Counted from the stretch's first letter, positions 8,649-18,240 are shown. The stretch is 57,876 bases of DNA from JALQUL01 sp964556425 (GCA_964556425.1 CAZKWC010000013.1:1-57876), one strand, 5' to 3'. Made by a program: numbers and translations. Notes: generated by a model from the sequence alone, not told the origin.

Positions 8649-9611
8649 CTATTCAAACACTTCTTGAGCTACCTCAAGTAATTGTTCTCTTAGCCATTGA
8701 TGAGCCTCTTCATCACCCATATTTTGATGCCAAACTACATCCACTTGCACAGGTGGCACTTGAAATGGCAGATCTAACATTTTGACATTTAGCGCCGTAT
8801 GGGCGGTGGCTAAAAAATGCCTTGCGCTAACGGTTAACAAATCAGACGCCTCCACAATTTTTAAGGCGGTATAAAACTGATTCACCGTAAGAGTCACCTG
8901 ACGGCTTCTGTCTATAGCCGATAGTGCTTGATCTATAAAACCGTAAGGTCTGCCCGATAAACTCACCAATACATGATGAGCTTGGCAATATTGATCTAAA
9001 GTGATTGCGGTTTGCTGGGCTAAAGGATGATCTGCTCGCAAGATACACACATAATCGGATCGATACAGACGCTGCCTACTAAAGGCATCCGATAAACCAG
9101 ATTGTTTTCTGAGTGTCATATCTTCTTGAACCGCTGGAAAATGTCCTAAGGCCATATCGGCATGACCATCAGCTAATAGTTTACGTGGGTCACGGGTAGC
9201 CAAAGGCACAATTCTAATTGCCACCCTAGGGGCTTGAGTTTGTAATCGTTTGATGAGCTCTGGCATTAAGGCCATTGCCGTGGCATCTGACATTGCTAAA
9301 ACAAACTCTTTTTCAGTGGCTTGGGCATTAAAAGCGATTGGATTTAAAGCAAGTTTGAGTTGATCGAGCGCATTTCGTACCTGTGGCCACAAAATTAAGG
9401 CTAAAGGCGTAGGCTCAACCCCTGCTCCGTTGCGTTTTACCAACTCATCCCCCAAGGAATCTCTTAATCTTTTAAGAGCATTACTGACTGCAGGCTGAGA
9501 CAAAGCCAGTCTTTCAGCTGCTCTAGTGAGATTGCGCTCCAACATTATCTCGTCAAAAACCCTCAAAAGATTTAAATCGAGTGTTTTAAAATTGACTTTG
9601 GCTGATTTCAT
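8649..9611 (-). CDS. LysR-family transcriptional regulator
   Basis: Regulator of 320 residues from the chosen start. The N-terminal winged helix-turn-helix is at about residues 27-46 (NLTRAAERLALSQPAVSNAL) after the typical LDLNLLRVFDEIM; the rest is a periplasmic-binding-like effector domain. The frame opens at 9626, but the ATG at 9609-9611 fits family members better. It diverges from the two-helix membrane protein at 9721 with 109 bases between, so that gene is the obvious candidate target. No effector can be named. Confidence 0.92.
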   Translation of the reverse strand: MKSAKVNFKTLDLNLLRVFDEIMLERNLTRAAERLALSQPAVSNALKRLRDSLGDELVKRNGAGVEPTPLALILWPQVRNALDQLKLALNPIAFNAQATEKEFVLAMSDATAMALMPELIKRLQTQAPRVAIRIVPLATRDPRKLLADGHADMALGHFPAVQEDMTLRKQSGLSDAFSRQRLYRSDYVCILRADHPLAQQTAITLDQYCQAHHVLVSLSGRPYGFIDQALSAIDRSRQVTLTVNQFYTALKIVEASDLLTVSARHFLATAHTALNVKMLDLPFQVPPVQVDVVWHQNMGDEEAHQWLREQLLEVAQEVFE

Positions 9612-9720
9612 GGTATTTATTATCACTATTATGAATGATTAATATAATAAATTTCAATTTTAAAAATATCAGTATTTACCCTAGTATTGAGACATCTAAT
9701 AACAAACGAGGCTCACCATC

Positions 9721-10338
9721 ATGACTTCACATACAACAAAATTAATTCATCCGCATGTTTCTGTTCAACAAAATTCAGTAGGCCAAAAGGCTAGTTCTTC
9801 TTCATTTTTTAATGCAAAAATGCCGCGTTGGGGTTTAACCCGCACTATTTCTGCTTTCTTATTATTAAGCGCAAGTGCCATCGCTGTCAGTATTGCTGAT
9901 TTAGTTTTAGGCACTTGGGGTGATGACCACTTAATCTCTGCTTTTATATTATTAATGGGCGTAGTCGGCATTACTTTATGGTTATTAAGTCCAGTTGCCT
10001 GGAACTTAGCTCGTAAAGTAAGCGGTGCGGTTCGTGCAATTGTAGTGATTGCTAAAAAGCAACAAAATGAGCGCCAATTTTGGAATGCAGCAATGGCAGA
10101 TCCACGCTTAATGAGCGAATTGCAAACCATGGCTTTTGTCCAAGATACAGAACTTCAAATTCAAGCTCCAAGTAGTAACAGTGCTATCGCTACTTACATT
10201 GCAAAATCTTGGAATAAATTTTTGGTCAATCAAGAACAAAAACGTGCTGACGCTTATACATGGGCCTGTGCACAACAAGACCCACGTTTAATGGCAGAAC
10301 TTCAAATGGCAATGTTACGTGGCCGTGGCAATCAATAA
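9721..10338 (+). CDS. Membrane protein of unknown function with duplicated DPRLM-ELQ motif
   Basis: I do not recognise this 205-residue protein. Seen: a polar serine-rich N-terminus (1-40), two hydrophobic helices (about 42-62 and 72-92) with a short acidic turn, then a long basic, helical C-terminal part. That part holds a repeat 60 residues apart: WNAAMADPRLMSELQ (121-135) and WACAQQDPRLMAELQ (181-195). The topology suggests an inner-membrane anchor with both copies on one side. A GAGG site precedes the ATG. It diverges from the LysR gene and ends in a strong terminator, so it is probably monocistronic. Confidence 0.8.
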   Translation: MTSHTTKLIHPHVSVQQNSVGQKASSSSFFNAKMPRWGLTRTISAFLLLSASAIAVSIADLVLGTWGDDHLISAFILLMGVVGITLWLLSPVAWNLARKVSGAVRAIVVIAKKQQNERQFWNAAMADPRLMSELQTMAFVQDTELQIQAPSSNSAIATYIAKSWNKFLVNQEQKRADAYTWACAQQDPRLMAELQMAMLRGRGNQ

Positions 10339-10380
10339 ATCTTGATTTAAAACTAAAATTTTGATTTTAATTAATCAATA

Positions 10381-10416
10381 AAAAGGGGGTACTTGTTAAC
10401 AAGTACCCCCTTTTTT
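10381..10416. terminator. Strong bidirectional terminator
   Basis: Perfect 14-bp arms (10381-10394 and 10401-10414) around GTTAAC have A-rich and T-rich flanks. The stem is G/C-rich in its middle. It ends both the unknown membrane-protein gene (plus) and pckG (minus). Confidence 0.93.
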
Positions 10417-10431
10417 AATGGCTTAAAACCA

Positions 10432-12297
10432 TTATGCTAATTGCTCTAATTGAGCTTCAATTTTTGCTTTAGTCGCACTTAACTCGGCTGGCAAATGATA
10501 GGCTAATTGATCAAACAATTCAGCATGTAATTTCATTTCGGCTTGCCATGCAGATTTGTCAATACTAATGACCGATTGGAATTGGTCTTGATTAAAATCT
10601 AAACCAGTCCAAGTTAAAGCATCGTAACTTGGGCTTACACCCATTAAATGTTCAGAACCTTGGCCCTTGCCTTCAATGCGATCAATCATCCACTTTAAGA
10701 CGCGCATGTTTTCGCCGTAACCTGGCCAAACAAACTTGCCATCTTCGCCTTTACGGAACCAGTTGGTAGTGTAAATTTTTGGCAATTGTGCACCGCTACC
10801 GGCTAATTTCTCACCCAATGAGAGCCAGTGTTGGAAATAATCGCTCATGTTGTAACCCATAAAAGGCAGCATTGCGAATGGGTCGCGGCGTACCACACCC
10901 ATTTGGCCGGCAGCAGCTGCGGTGGTTTCGCTACCCATTGTGGCGGCCATATAAACACCTTCTACCCAGTTACGAGCTTCGGTGACTAAAGGCACTGTGG
11001 TAGAACGACGACCACCAAAAATAAAGGCATCAATTACCACACCTTCTGGATCATCCCAAGCGCTATCGAGAGCTGGGTTGTTAGTGGCTGCAACAGTAAA
11101 ACGGGCATTTGGATGAGCTGCTTTTGCACCTGTTTCTTTGGCAATAGCTGGAGTCCATTCATTACCTTGCCAGTCAATAGCGTGTGCTGGTGCATCAGAC
11201 ATACCTTCCCACCATACATCACCATCATCAGTTAATGCAACATTGGTAAAGATAACATCTTTATCAAGGCTAGCCATACAGTTAGGATTGGTTAAAAAGT
11301 TAGTGCCCGGTGCCACACCAAAATAACCCGCTTCTGGGTTAATGGCACGTAATTTACCGTCTGCACCTGGTTTAATCCAAGCGATATCATCACCAATGGT
11401 GGTTACTTTCCAGCCGTCAAAACCTGCTGGTGGAATTAACATCGCAAAATTGGTTTTACCGCATGCGCTTGGGAAAGCTGCAGCGACATGGTATTTTTTA
11501 CCTTCTGGATTTGTCACGCCTAAAATGAGCATGTGCTCGGCTAACCAACCTTGGTCACGGCCCATATTAGAGGCAATACGTAGGGCAAAACATTTTTTAC
11601 CCAATAAAGCATTACCACCATAACCAGAACCGTAGCTCCAGATTTCACGAGTGGCTGGGTAATGCACAATATATTTAGTTTTGCTGCATGGCCATTTTAC
11701 ATCTGCTTGACCGGCTTCTAATGGCGCACCTACAGTATGTACACAAGGTACAAACTCACCATCTTCACCTAACACATCAAATACTGCTTTACCCATGCGC
11801 GTCATGATGCGCATATTGACAGCTACATAGGCACTGTCAGATAACTCAATACCGATATGCGCAATTGGGCTACCCAATGGACCCATAGAGAAAGGCACCA
11901 CATACATGGTGCGACCCTTCATACAGCCCTCAAACAAAGGTTGTAATGTTTGACGCATTTCTGCTGGAGCCATCCAGTTATTAGTAGGACCCGCATCTTC
12001 TTTTTTCTCGGAGCAAATAAATGTGCGATCTTCTACACGAGCTACATCGGAAGGGTCTGAGCAAGCTAAAAAGCTATTAGGACGTTTCGCATCGTTTAAT
12101 TTTTTAAAGGTGCCTGCAGCCACCAATTGTTCGCATAAACGGTTGTACTCTTCTTGACTACCATCACACCAAACAATTTGATCAGGTTGAGTTAAGGCAG
12201 CTATTTGACCTACCCAAGCAATCAATTTTTTATTTTTGACATAGCTGGGTGCATTAACGCTTAATTGACTAGCGCCTGCAGATAAAGATTGAGTCAT
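10432..12297 (-). CDS. pckG: Phosphoenolpyruvate carboxykinase (GTP)
   Basis: Converts oxaloacetate and GTP to phosphoenolpyruvate, CO2 and GDP, the entry step of gluconeogenesis. It has 621 residues, typical of the GTP class. Seen: the GTP-class P-loop FPSACGKTNFAM with Cys279 and Lys281, the metal-binding IGDDIAW at 301-307, and FGGRRS in the central part. The ATG has an AGGAAA site. It is monocistronic between two terminators. Together with MaeB it lets the cell move carbon between C4 and C3 acids. Confidence 0.98.
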   Translation of the reverse strand: MTQSLSAGASQLSVNAPSYVKNKKLIAWVGQIAALTQPDQIVWCDGSQEEYNRLCEQLVAAGTFKKLNDAKRPNSFLACSDPSDVARVEDRTFICSEKKEDAGPTNNWMAPAEMRQTLQPLFEGCMKGRTMYVVPFSMGPLGSPIAHIGIELSDSAYVAVNMRIMTRMGKAVFDVLGEDGEFVPCVHTVGAPLEAGQADVKWPCSKTKYIVHYPATREIWSYGSGYGGNALLGKKCFALRIASNMGRDQGWLAEHMLILGVTNPEGKKYHVAAAFPSACGKTNFAMLIPPAGFDGWKVTTIGDDIAWIKPGADGKLRAINPEAGYFGVAPGTNFLTNPNCMASLDKDVIFTNVALTDDGDVWWEGMSDAPAHAIDWQGNEWTPAIAKETGAKAAHPNARFTVAATNNPALDSAWDDPEGVVIDAFIFGGRRSTTVPLVTEARNWVEGVYMAATMGSETTAAAAGQMGVVRRDPFAMLPFMGYNMSDYFQHWLSLGEKLAGSGAQLPKIYTTNWFRKGEDGKFVWPGYGENMRVLKWMIDRIEGKGQGSEHLMGVSPSYDALTWTGLDFNQDQFQSVISIDKSAWQAEMKLHAELFDQLAYHLPAELSATKAKIEAQLEQLA

Positions 12298-12756
12298 GAT
12301 AATTTCCTAAAGTTTAAAAACTGTTTGCAAAACAGCATTCATTTTTTGTCAAAAATAAGTGTTTGCTTTGGAAATAGTTTTTGTAGAGTAGTGATTCTAA
12401 GAAGCAGACTTGCCTTGAGCTTGCAATTTACTCAAAACTTTATGCCTTGATTGCATAACCTTATGCATTTAACCTAAAACCGATACCATTTATTTTTATT
12501 TTTGTAATGAATGGGGTGCAACTTCTTTTGTCATAACTATAAATGCAGCGGATTAGAGTAAGGGCTACACAATTGAAGAGAAAGCACAGAAAGGAAATCT
12601 CATGACGCTAAAAAACAAAAAAACCTTTTAAGCATAAAAAGCCTAAAAGGTTTTAAAAACGATGAAAGGCCAATAAAGCCTTTACTCAATGACATCAATA
12701 ACTTCAATCAACCAATAAGTCAAAACCGACCTAGCTATTGATGATAGTTATTAGTT
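12298..12756. other. Intergenic region upstream of pckG
   Basis: About 460 bases hold the pckG promoter on the minus strand and the terminator of the small membrane-protein gene (12611-12654). I see no full-length gene. A nine-codon frame at 12602-12631 has an AAAGGA before it but runs into the terminator and is not called. No riboswitch-like structure was recognised. Confidence 0.4.
12611..12654 (-). terminator. Terminator after the 48-residue membrane protein
   Basis: A 14-bp stem with one mismatch (12620-12633 and 12641-12654) and a 7-nt loop is followed on the minus strand by a T-rich tract (12611-12620). It is 103 bases past the stop of the gene ending at 12757. Confidence 0.75.
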
Positions 12757-12903
12757 TTACGCCATGGAAACAGCAATAAAAGCCAATAAAAAAATGAGTG
12801 CAGCGCCAGCAACTGGAATAACTACTGGAATTTGATGAACAATACTTTCGACTACATCTACTTCTTCTGAAGCATTGTGGTGGCTTGAATGATCTGCGGA
12901 CAT
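12757..12903 (-). CDS. Small single-pass membrane protein (48 residues), function unknown
   Basis: A short gene. The protein has a polar head rich in His, Ser and acidic residues (1-19), a short linker, then one hydrophobic helix (about 25-47) ending almost at the C-terminus. A strong AAAGGAGAC ribosome site lies just before the ATG, and a terminator follows the stop; both argue that it is a real gene. A perfect FNR-type dyad lies 40-53 bases upstream. It diverges from the tandem-AAA ATPase gene. Size and topology recall accessory subunits of respiratory complexes, but I cannot assign it to a family. Confidence 0.72.
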   Translation of the reverse strand: MSADHSSHHNASEEVDVVESIVHQIPVVIPVAGAALIFLLAFIAVSMA

Positions 12904-12942
12904 ATTGTCTCCTTTGGGAAATGTATAACTGATAAATTCAAA

Positions 12943-12956
12943 TTGATTTAAATCAA
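12943..12956. promoter_or_regulatory. FNR/Anr-type binding site (TTGAT-N4-ATCAA)
   Basis: TTGAT-ttaa-ATCAA matches the FNR-class half-sites exactly and sits in an 18-base perfect palindrome (12941-12958). It lies between divergent genes, 40 bases from the small membrane-protein start and about 240 from the AAA ATPase start. A weaker relative, ACGAT-tcaa-ATCAA, lies at 13020-13033, centred 77 bases away. A possible -10 (TATACA on the minus strand, 12922-12927) is too near the dyad for classic activation, so repression is possible. Binding is inferred from sequence only. Confidence 0.6.
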
Positions 12957-13194
12957 TTCAATATTTTACAAGGAAGTTTGAAACTTGGCTCAAGAGATCA
13001 AAAATTCTGTTGGTTTTGGACGATTCAAATCAATTTGAGAGTATTTGCTATTAAAAAAATTTGAAAGCTATTCACAAGCGCTATCTTTACGAGTATTGTT
13101 TAGTCAGCTTCAACTTTTAATGGTCTGCAACTCGTTAAAGTTGCCCCTAGCCATTGCCAAATTTCATTTGTTTACCGTTTGGAGGTTGCGTACA

Positions 13195-15519
13195 ATGTTT
13201 CAGTCGCATGAACACGAGGTCATCACTTCTGAACTACTGTTGTCTCCAGGACTTAAAGAGACTCCAGTACTCGAATTAATGTGTTCCTATTTTGTACTCA
13301 CATTAGCAGCTAGGCAAGGACCCAAATTCAACATACGAAGAGACCTTAATAATTTATTAACGCTCACAGGCCGGCATATGGTCTGGCCCGAACCAATACT
13401 TACTAAGCTAAGGGATTTTCTTAGCCTGCGCTGTAAAGACAACGACTACTGGAAAAATCATGAACAACTTAGCCATGAAATTTTCTTAGAGCGGCATGGT
13501 ATTTGGCGCGGTCCTTACGAAGAAGGTTCTTTGTTTTTTTATTTAGATGAATATGCTAAAGATCAACCCAAAGACTTATTAACCGCTTTGTACGCTACTA
13601 CTCAATGGATAGGACATAGTGTTAAAAAACAAGATACCTTAGTAGAAAAAAATATTGATAAATTAAGCCAACTACTAAATTTAACGGCAGCAGAAAAAGC
13701 GGTGCTTTTACTTGGCACCTTAGCTAGGTATCAAAGAGATTTACGTAGTTTATTAGTAGAGTTTAAGGTCAGCAATGCACCAGAAGCTTACGAGGCCATT
13801 GCGCAAGTAGCAGGAGTTCAAGCCAACGAAATTGCTGAAGCCTTAAGGGCAGGTTCAAGGTTAGAGCGAATCGGCATGTTGGAGAATTTAATTTCCGAGC
13901 ATAGTATTACAGACTTATCTGATCTCATGAAAGTCAGCGACAAACTACCCTCTGTTTTGATGCGTGAATACCGCGATCAAAATGAATTAATGGCAGTTTT
14001 TACCAGTCCTTCTAATACCAGTACCCTAGTATCTTCAGATTTTTCTTACGTACAAGCCGAAGTCGAAATACTGAGTCAGCTTTTACAAAAATCCAATCAA
14101 AACCAGCAAGAGGGGGTCAATATTTTAATTTATGGGCCACCTGGTACAGGTAAAACAGAATTAGCAAAAGTATTGGCACAAAATGCCAATTTACAATTGT
14201 TTGAGGTGGAATATGCCGATCGAGAGGGTAACTCTTTAACCGGCAAAGACCGTTATCGCTCTTTACAAATGGCACAGGTTTTTCTAAAAAATAATCACAA
14301 TGTGGCATTGTTATTCGACGAGGTTGAAGACGTCTTTCCCAATATCAGTCCCGATGCGGCACACTATATTTCACGCCAAGAAAACAAACCCAACTCTCTT
14401 TCTAGTTCGAGCGTCAACGGCAAAGCATGGGTGAATCAAATTTTAGAAAGCAACCCAGTACCTACTATTTGGATCACCAATAGAATCGAACAAATCGACC
14501 CCGCTTTTCGCCGTCGCTTTGCCTATCATCTAGAACTCAACTCCCCCCCACCAGGGGCACGTGAACAACTCATCAGAAAAACCCTAGAAGGAGTTGCAGT
14601 TTCTGATGATTTAATTAAGCAGTTATGTGCCCGAACAATGCTGACCCCTGCACAAATTCGTACAGCAGTACGTTTTGCACAATTAGTTCAAAATGACAAC
14701 TACACCATTGATTATTTAATTGAAAAACAACTCAAAAATGCCGATTCCGCACTTGGTCTCAGTGATCAATCAGAGCATCGCTCGTTACACGTAACACACT
14801 ACAACTTAGCAGTTTTAAATTTAAAATCTCGCTTTGAAATGACTAAAATTATTCAGTCTTTAAAAGCCAGAGGTCATGGTGCGCTTTGCTTTTTTGGACC
14901 ACCAGGTACAGGTAAAACAGCACTTGCCAACCATATAGCAGAGCAATTAGGACAATCACTTTTAGTGAAACAAGCCAGTGACTTAATGAGCAAGTATGTC
15001 GGGGAGACCGAAAAAAATCTTGCCAATATGTTTCATCAGGCGACCGCAGAAAACGCGGTTTTACTACTAGATGAAGCTGACAGCTTTTTCCAAGACAGAA
15101 GAGGTGCGCAGCGCAACTATGAGGTCACCGAGGTGAATGAAATGTTGCAACAAATGGAGCGCTTTAAAGGAGTGTTTATTTGTACCACTAATTTTATGGA
15201 TAGGCTTGATCAAGCCTCTTTAAGACGCTTTACCTTTAAGATTGAATTTAAACCACTAACACCGGCCCAAAGGCTCATCATGTTTGCACAAGAAGCAATG
15301 CCAGAGCCTCACTTAGCCATTAGTCCTGAAATTCAAGTGCGCCTTCAAAAATTAGACCAACTCTGCCTAGGAGATTTTGCGGCAGTCAAAAAACAAATAC
15401 TTATTTTAGATGATGTTTTTAGTCCTCTTGAGTTTTTAGAACAATTAGAAGCCGAGCACCGAATAAAACCTGAAGTTCGCGAACATCGCCATATGGGCTT
15501 TACCAGCTCTTACTCTTAA
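13195..15519 (+). CDS. Tandem-AAA+ ATPase of unknown function
   Basis: A 774-residue cytosolic ATPase with a helical N-terminal region (about 1-280) and two AAA modules. Module 1: P-loop GPPGTGKT at 314-321, Walker B LLFDEVED at 372-379, a possible arginine finger in PAFRRRF. Module 2: P-loop at 568-575, Walker B LLLDEAD at 623-629, then SLRRF. Both modules keep their catalytic residues. This resembles Cdc48-like double rings, but the N-terminal part is not a known adaptor-binding fold that I recognise. The frame is open from 13045; the ATG at 13195 has a TTGGAGG site and is preferred. It sits alone before maeB. The substrate is unknown. Confidence 0.85.
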   Translation: MFQSHEHEVITSELLLSPGLKETPVLELMCSYFVLTLAARQGPKFNIRRDLNNLLTLTGRHMVWPEPILTKLRDFLSLRCKDNDYWKNHEQLSHEIFLERHGIWRGPYEEGSLFFYLDEYAKDQPKDLLTALYATTQWIGHSVKKQDTLVEKNIDKLSQLLNLTAAEKAVLLLGTLARYQRDLRSLLVEFKVSNAPEAYEAIAQVAGVQANEIAEALRAGSRLERIGMLENLISEHSITDLSDLMKVSDKLPSVLMREYRDQNELMAVFTSPSNTSTLVSSDFSYVQAEVEILSQLLQKSNQNQQEGVNILIYGPPGTGKTELAKVLAQNANLQLFEVEYADREGNSLTGKDRYRSLQMAQVFLKNNHNVALLFDEVEDVFPNISPDAAHYISRQENKPNSLSSSSVNGKAWVNQILESNPVPTIWITNRIEQIDPAFRRRFAYHLELNSPPPGAREQLIRKTLEGVAVSDDLIKQLCARTMLTPAQIRTAVRFAQLVQNDNYTIDYLIEKQLKNADSALGLSDQSEHRSLHVTHYNLAVLNLKSRFEMTKIIQSLKARGHGALCFFGPPGTGKTALANHIAEQLGQSLLVKQASDLMSKYVGETEKNLANMFHQATAENAVLLLDEADSFFQDRRGAQRNYEVTEVNEMLQQMERFKGVFICTTNFMDRLDQASLRRFTFKIEFKPLTPAQRLIMFAQEAMPEPHLAISPEIQVRLQKLDQLCLGDFAAVKKQILILDDVFSPLEFLEQLEAEHRIKPEVREHRHMGFTSSYS

Positions 15520-15692
15520 TAGCGTTTAGCAATAAAAGCCAAACCACCAAGCTTTCATATTTTTGATTTAGCCTTATTCAATTAAAGCCAATTGGGAAAT
15601 GTAAGCACAATTACGAGAACTGCTCCTACAATAGACCTCCTAGACTACTCTTTATTTTGAAACAGAGTGGGCGTAAAGAAGAGGACAACACT

Positions 15693-18023
15693 ATGGCAAC
15701 AACGCCTAAAACCGAAAACGCAAACGAAATGCTGCGCCGTGCAGCCTTGGACTATCATCAAAATCCAATACCTGGCAAGTTAGCCATTGCAGCAACCAAA
15801 CAACTAACCAACCAACGCGACTTAGCGCTGGCCTATTCTCCTGGTGTGGCCGCTCCTTGTGAAGAAATCGTCAAAGACCCAGCAGCTGCCTTTAAATACA
15901 CCAGTAGGGGTAATTTGGTCGCGGTGATTACCAACGGCACAGCGGTACTCGGTTTAGGCGATATTGGCCCATTAGCCGCTAAACCTGTAATGGAGGGTAA
16001 AGCAGTTTTATTTAAAAAATTTGCTGGTATTGACGTGTTTGACATTGAAATCAATGAAAAAGACCCTGCCAAATTAGTTGAAATTATTGCCTCTCTAGAA
16101 CCTACATTTGGTGGTATTAATCTCGAAGATATCAAAGCTCCCGATTGCTTTTATGTAGAGCGTCAATTACGTGATCGCATGAAAATACCAGTTTTTCATG
16201 ATGATCAACATGGCACGGCTATTTGTGTGGGCGCCGCCATCATGAATGGTTTAAAAGTGGTAGGCAAAGACATTAAAAATGTCAAATTGGTCAGCTCGGG
16301 TGCAGGTGCAGCGGCTCTTGCCTGCCTTAATTTATTAGTCAAATTAGGCATGCCCCGTGAGAACATCACCGTCACCGACTTAGCTGGTGTGGTGTATGAA
16401 GGTCGCATCGAGTTAATGGACGAAGACAAAGCATTTTTTGCCCAAAAAACAGATGCCCGTACTTTGCTTGACGCTATTCCTAACGCTGATGTGTTTTTAG
16501 GACTTTCTGCCGGTGGTGTATTAAAACCAGAAATGGTCAAATTAATGGCCAAGCAGCCCTTAATTTTTGCCCTCGCCAACCCCACACCAGAAATTCGCCC
16601 AGAAGAAGTAAAAGCGGTCAGAGACGACGCAATTATTGCCACTGGACGCTCTGACTATCCTAACCAAGTGAATAATGTCTTGTGCTTTCCTTATATTTTT
16701 AAAGGTGCACTCGACTCTGGTGCCACCACTATTACAGTAGAAATGGAAATTGCGGCAGTTCATGCAATTGCACAATTAGCGCAAGCCGAACAAAGTGAAG
16801 TGGTAGCGGCTGCCTATGCCGGAGAACAACTGGCCTTTGGCCCAGAATACCTCATTCCAAAGCCATTTGACCCACGTCTCATGATGAAGATTGCACCAGC
16901 AGTCGCTCAAGCAGCCAAAGACTCTGGCGTGGCTTCTAGGCCTATTGAAGACATGGCAGCCTACATCGAAAAACTACAAAGTTTTGTTTATGCCTCTGGC
17001 ACCATCATGAAGCCAATTTTTGCAGCGGCCAAACGCGCTACTAAAAAACGCGTGGCCTATTGCGAAGGAGAAGAAGAAAAAGTCTTGCGTGCAGCACAAA
17101 TTGTGGTCGATGAAGGTATTGCACGTCCTACTTTAATTGGCCGACCCGATGTGATTCAAAAACGAATTGAAAAATTTGGCCTCCGTTTGCAAGAAGAACT
17201 TGACTACGATGTGGTCAACGTGGAAAACGATCACCGATACAATCAGTTTTGGCAAACCTATCACAAAATGACCGAGCGCAAAGGTATTACAGCGCAGTTC
17301 GCCAAAATCGAAATGCGCCGTCGCCTCACCTTAATTGGCGCCATGCTGATTCACAACGGCGATGTTGACGGCATGATTTGCGGTACATGGGGTAGCACAG
17401 CCATTCATCTTAACTACATTGATCAAGTCATTGGTAAACATGAAGGTGGCAGCCCTAGTACAGCGCAAGACATTCCAGTATATGCCTGTATGAATGGCCT
17501 AATGTTGCCCGACAGACAAGTATTTTTAGTCGATACTCATGTGAACTACGACCCTAGCGCCGAAGAGTTAGCCGAGATTACTGTTATGGCAGCAGAGGAA
17601 ATGATGCGCTTTGGATTAAAGCCTAAAGCTGCTTTATTAAGTCACTCTAACTTTGGTACGAGTAATCAACCAAGCGCCATCAAAATGCGTAAAACCCTAG
17701 AGCTCTTACAGCAACAAGCGCCTTGGTTAGAGGTGGACGGTGAAATGCACGGTGATGTTGCCTTAGATGAAGAAGCGCGTAATGCTCTCATGCCCAATAG
17801 CACTTTAATTGGTAGTGCTAATTTATTGGTTCTTCCCAATATTGATGCCGCTAATATTGCCTACAACCTTTTAAAGACCGCAGCTGGTGGCAATATTGCT
17901 GTAGGACCCATTTTATTAGGTGCAGCAAAACCGGTACACGTGTTAACACCAAGCACCACGGTTCGCAGAATTGTCAACATGACCGCTTTAACCGTTGCAG
18001 ATGCTAATGCCACTAAGCGATAA
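15693..18023 (+). CDS. maeB: MaeB-type malic enzyme with C-terminal phosphotransacetylase-like domain
   Basis: Oxidative decarboxylation of malate to pyruvate with NADP or NAD. It has 776 residues, the usual size for the long bacterial form. Domain order: malic N-terminal domain with LAYSPGVAAPC (47-57), dinucleotide-binding domain with SSGAGAAALACL, then a phosphotransacetylase-like domain from about residue 440, which in relatives is regulatory rather than catalytic. The frame opens at 15657; the ATG at 15693 follows AGAGGA and fits the family start. It is followed by a strong terminator. Confidence 0.96.
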   Translation: MATTPKTENANEMLRRAALDYHQNPIPGKLAIAATKQLTNQRDLALAYSPGVAAPCEEIVKDPAAAFKYTSRGNLVAVITNGTAVLGLGDIGPLAAKPVMEGKAVLFKKFAGIDVFDIEINEKDPAKLVEIIASLEPTFGGINLEDIKAPDCFYVERQLRDRMKIPVFHDDQHGTAICVGAAIMNGLKVVGKDIKNVKLVSSGAGAAALACLNLLVKLGMPRENITVTDLAGVVYEGRIELMDEDKAFFAQKTDARTLLDAIPNADVFLGLSAGGVLKPEMVKLMAKQPLIFALANPTPEIRPEEVKAVRDDAIIATGRSDYPNQVNNVLCFPYIFKGALDSGATTITVEMEIAAVHAIAQLAQAEQSEVVAAAYAGEQLAFGPEYLIPKPFDPRLMMKIAPAVAQAAKDSGVASRPIEDMAAYIEKLQSFVYASGTIMKPIFAAAKRATKKRVAYCEGEEEKVLRAAQIVVDEGIARPTLIGRPDVIQKRIEKFGLRLQEELDYDVVNVENDHRYNQFWQTYHKMTERKGITAQFAKIEMRRRLTLIGAMLIHNGDVDGMICGTWGSTAIHLNYIDQVIGKHEGGSPSTAQDIPVYACMNGLMLPDRQVFLVDTHVNYDPSAEELAEITVMAAEEMMRFGLKPKAALLSHSNFGTSNQPSAIKMRKTLELLQQQAPWLEVDGEMHGDVALDEEARNALMPNSTLIGSANLLVLPNIDAANIAYNLLKTAAGGNIAVGPILLGAAKPVHVLTPSTTVRRIVNMTALTVADANATKR

Positions 18024-18050
18024 ATATTCATTCAATTAATATGCTTTAAA

Positions 18051-18081
18051 AAAAGGACTTGATTAAATGTCAAGTCCTTTT
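18051..18081 (+). terminator. Terminator after maeB
   Basis: Perfect 12-bp arms (18051-18062 and 18070-18081) with a 7-nt loop are followed by a T-rich stretch (18086-18093). Confidence 0.88.
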
Positions 18082-18240
18082 GCATTTTTTTTCGTCTCAT
18101 CTCTAGCACAAAAAATACGAATTTTTAACATCTTAATGATGTTTTTGTTAATTTTTACTTGTATTTTTTCTCAACTTCAGCCACACTACTGCTTTGCGGG
18201 TTTTCCCTGATGAATAACGCTCTTGTGAAAGCAGTCGACA

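Noticed and set aside
12602..12631. Nine-codon frame with an AAAGGA site before the terminator at 12611-12654
   Set aside because: It runs straight into the opposite-strand terminator, its codons are mostly AAA, and it has no sign of conservation or of an attenuator.
13045..13194. Upstream extension of the AAA ATPase by 50 residues
   Set aside because: No ribosome site at the first codon, while a strong TTGGAGG lies before the ATG at 13195; the extension looks like open non-coding DNA.
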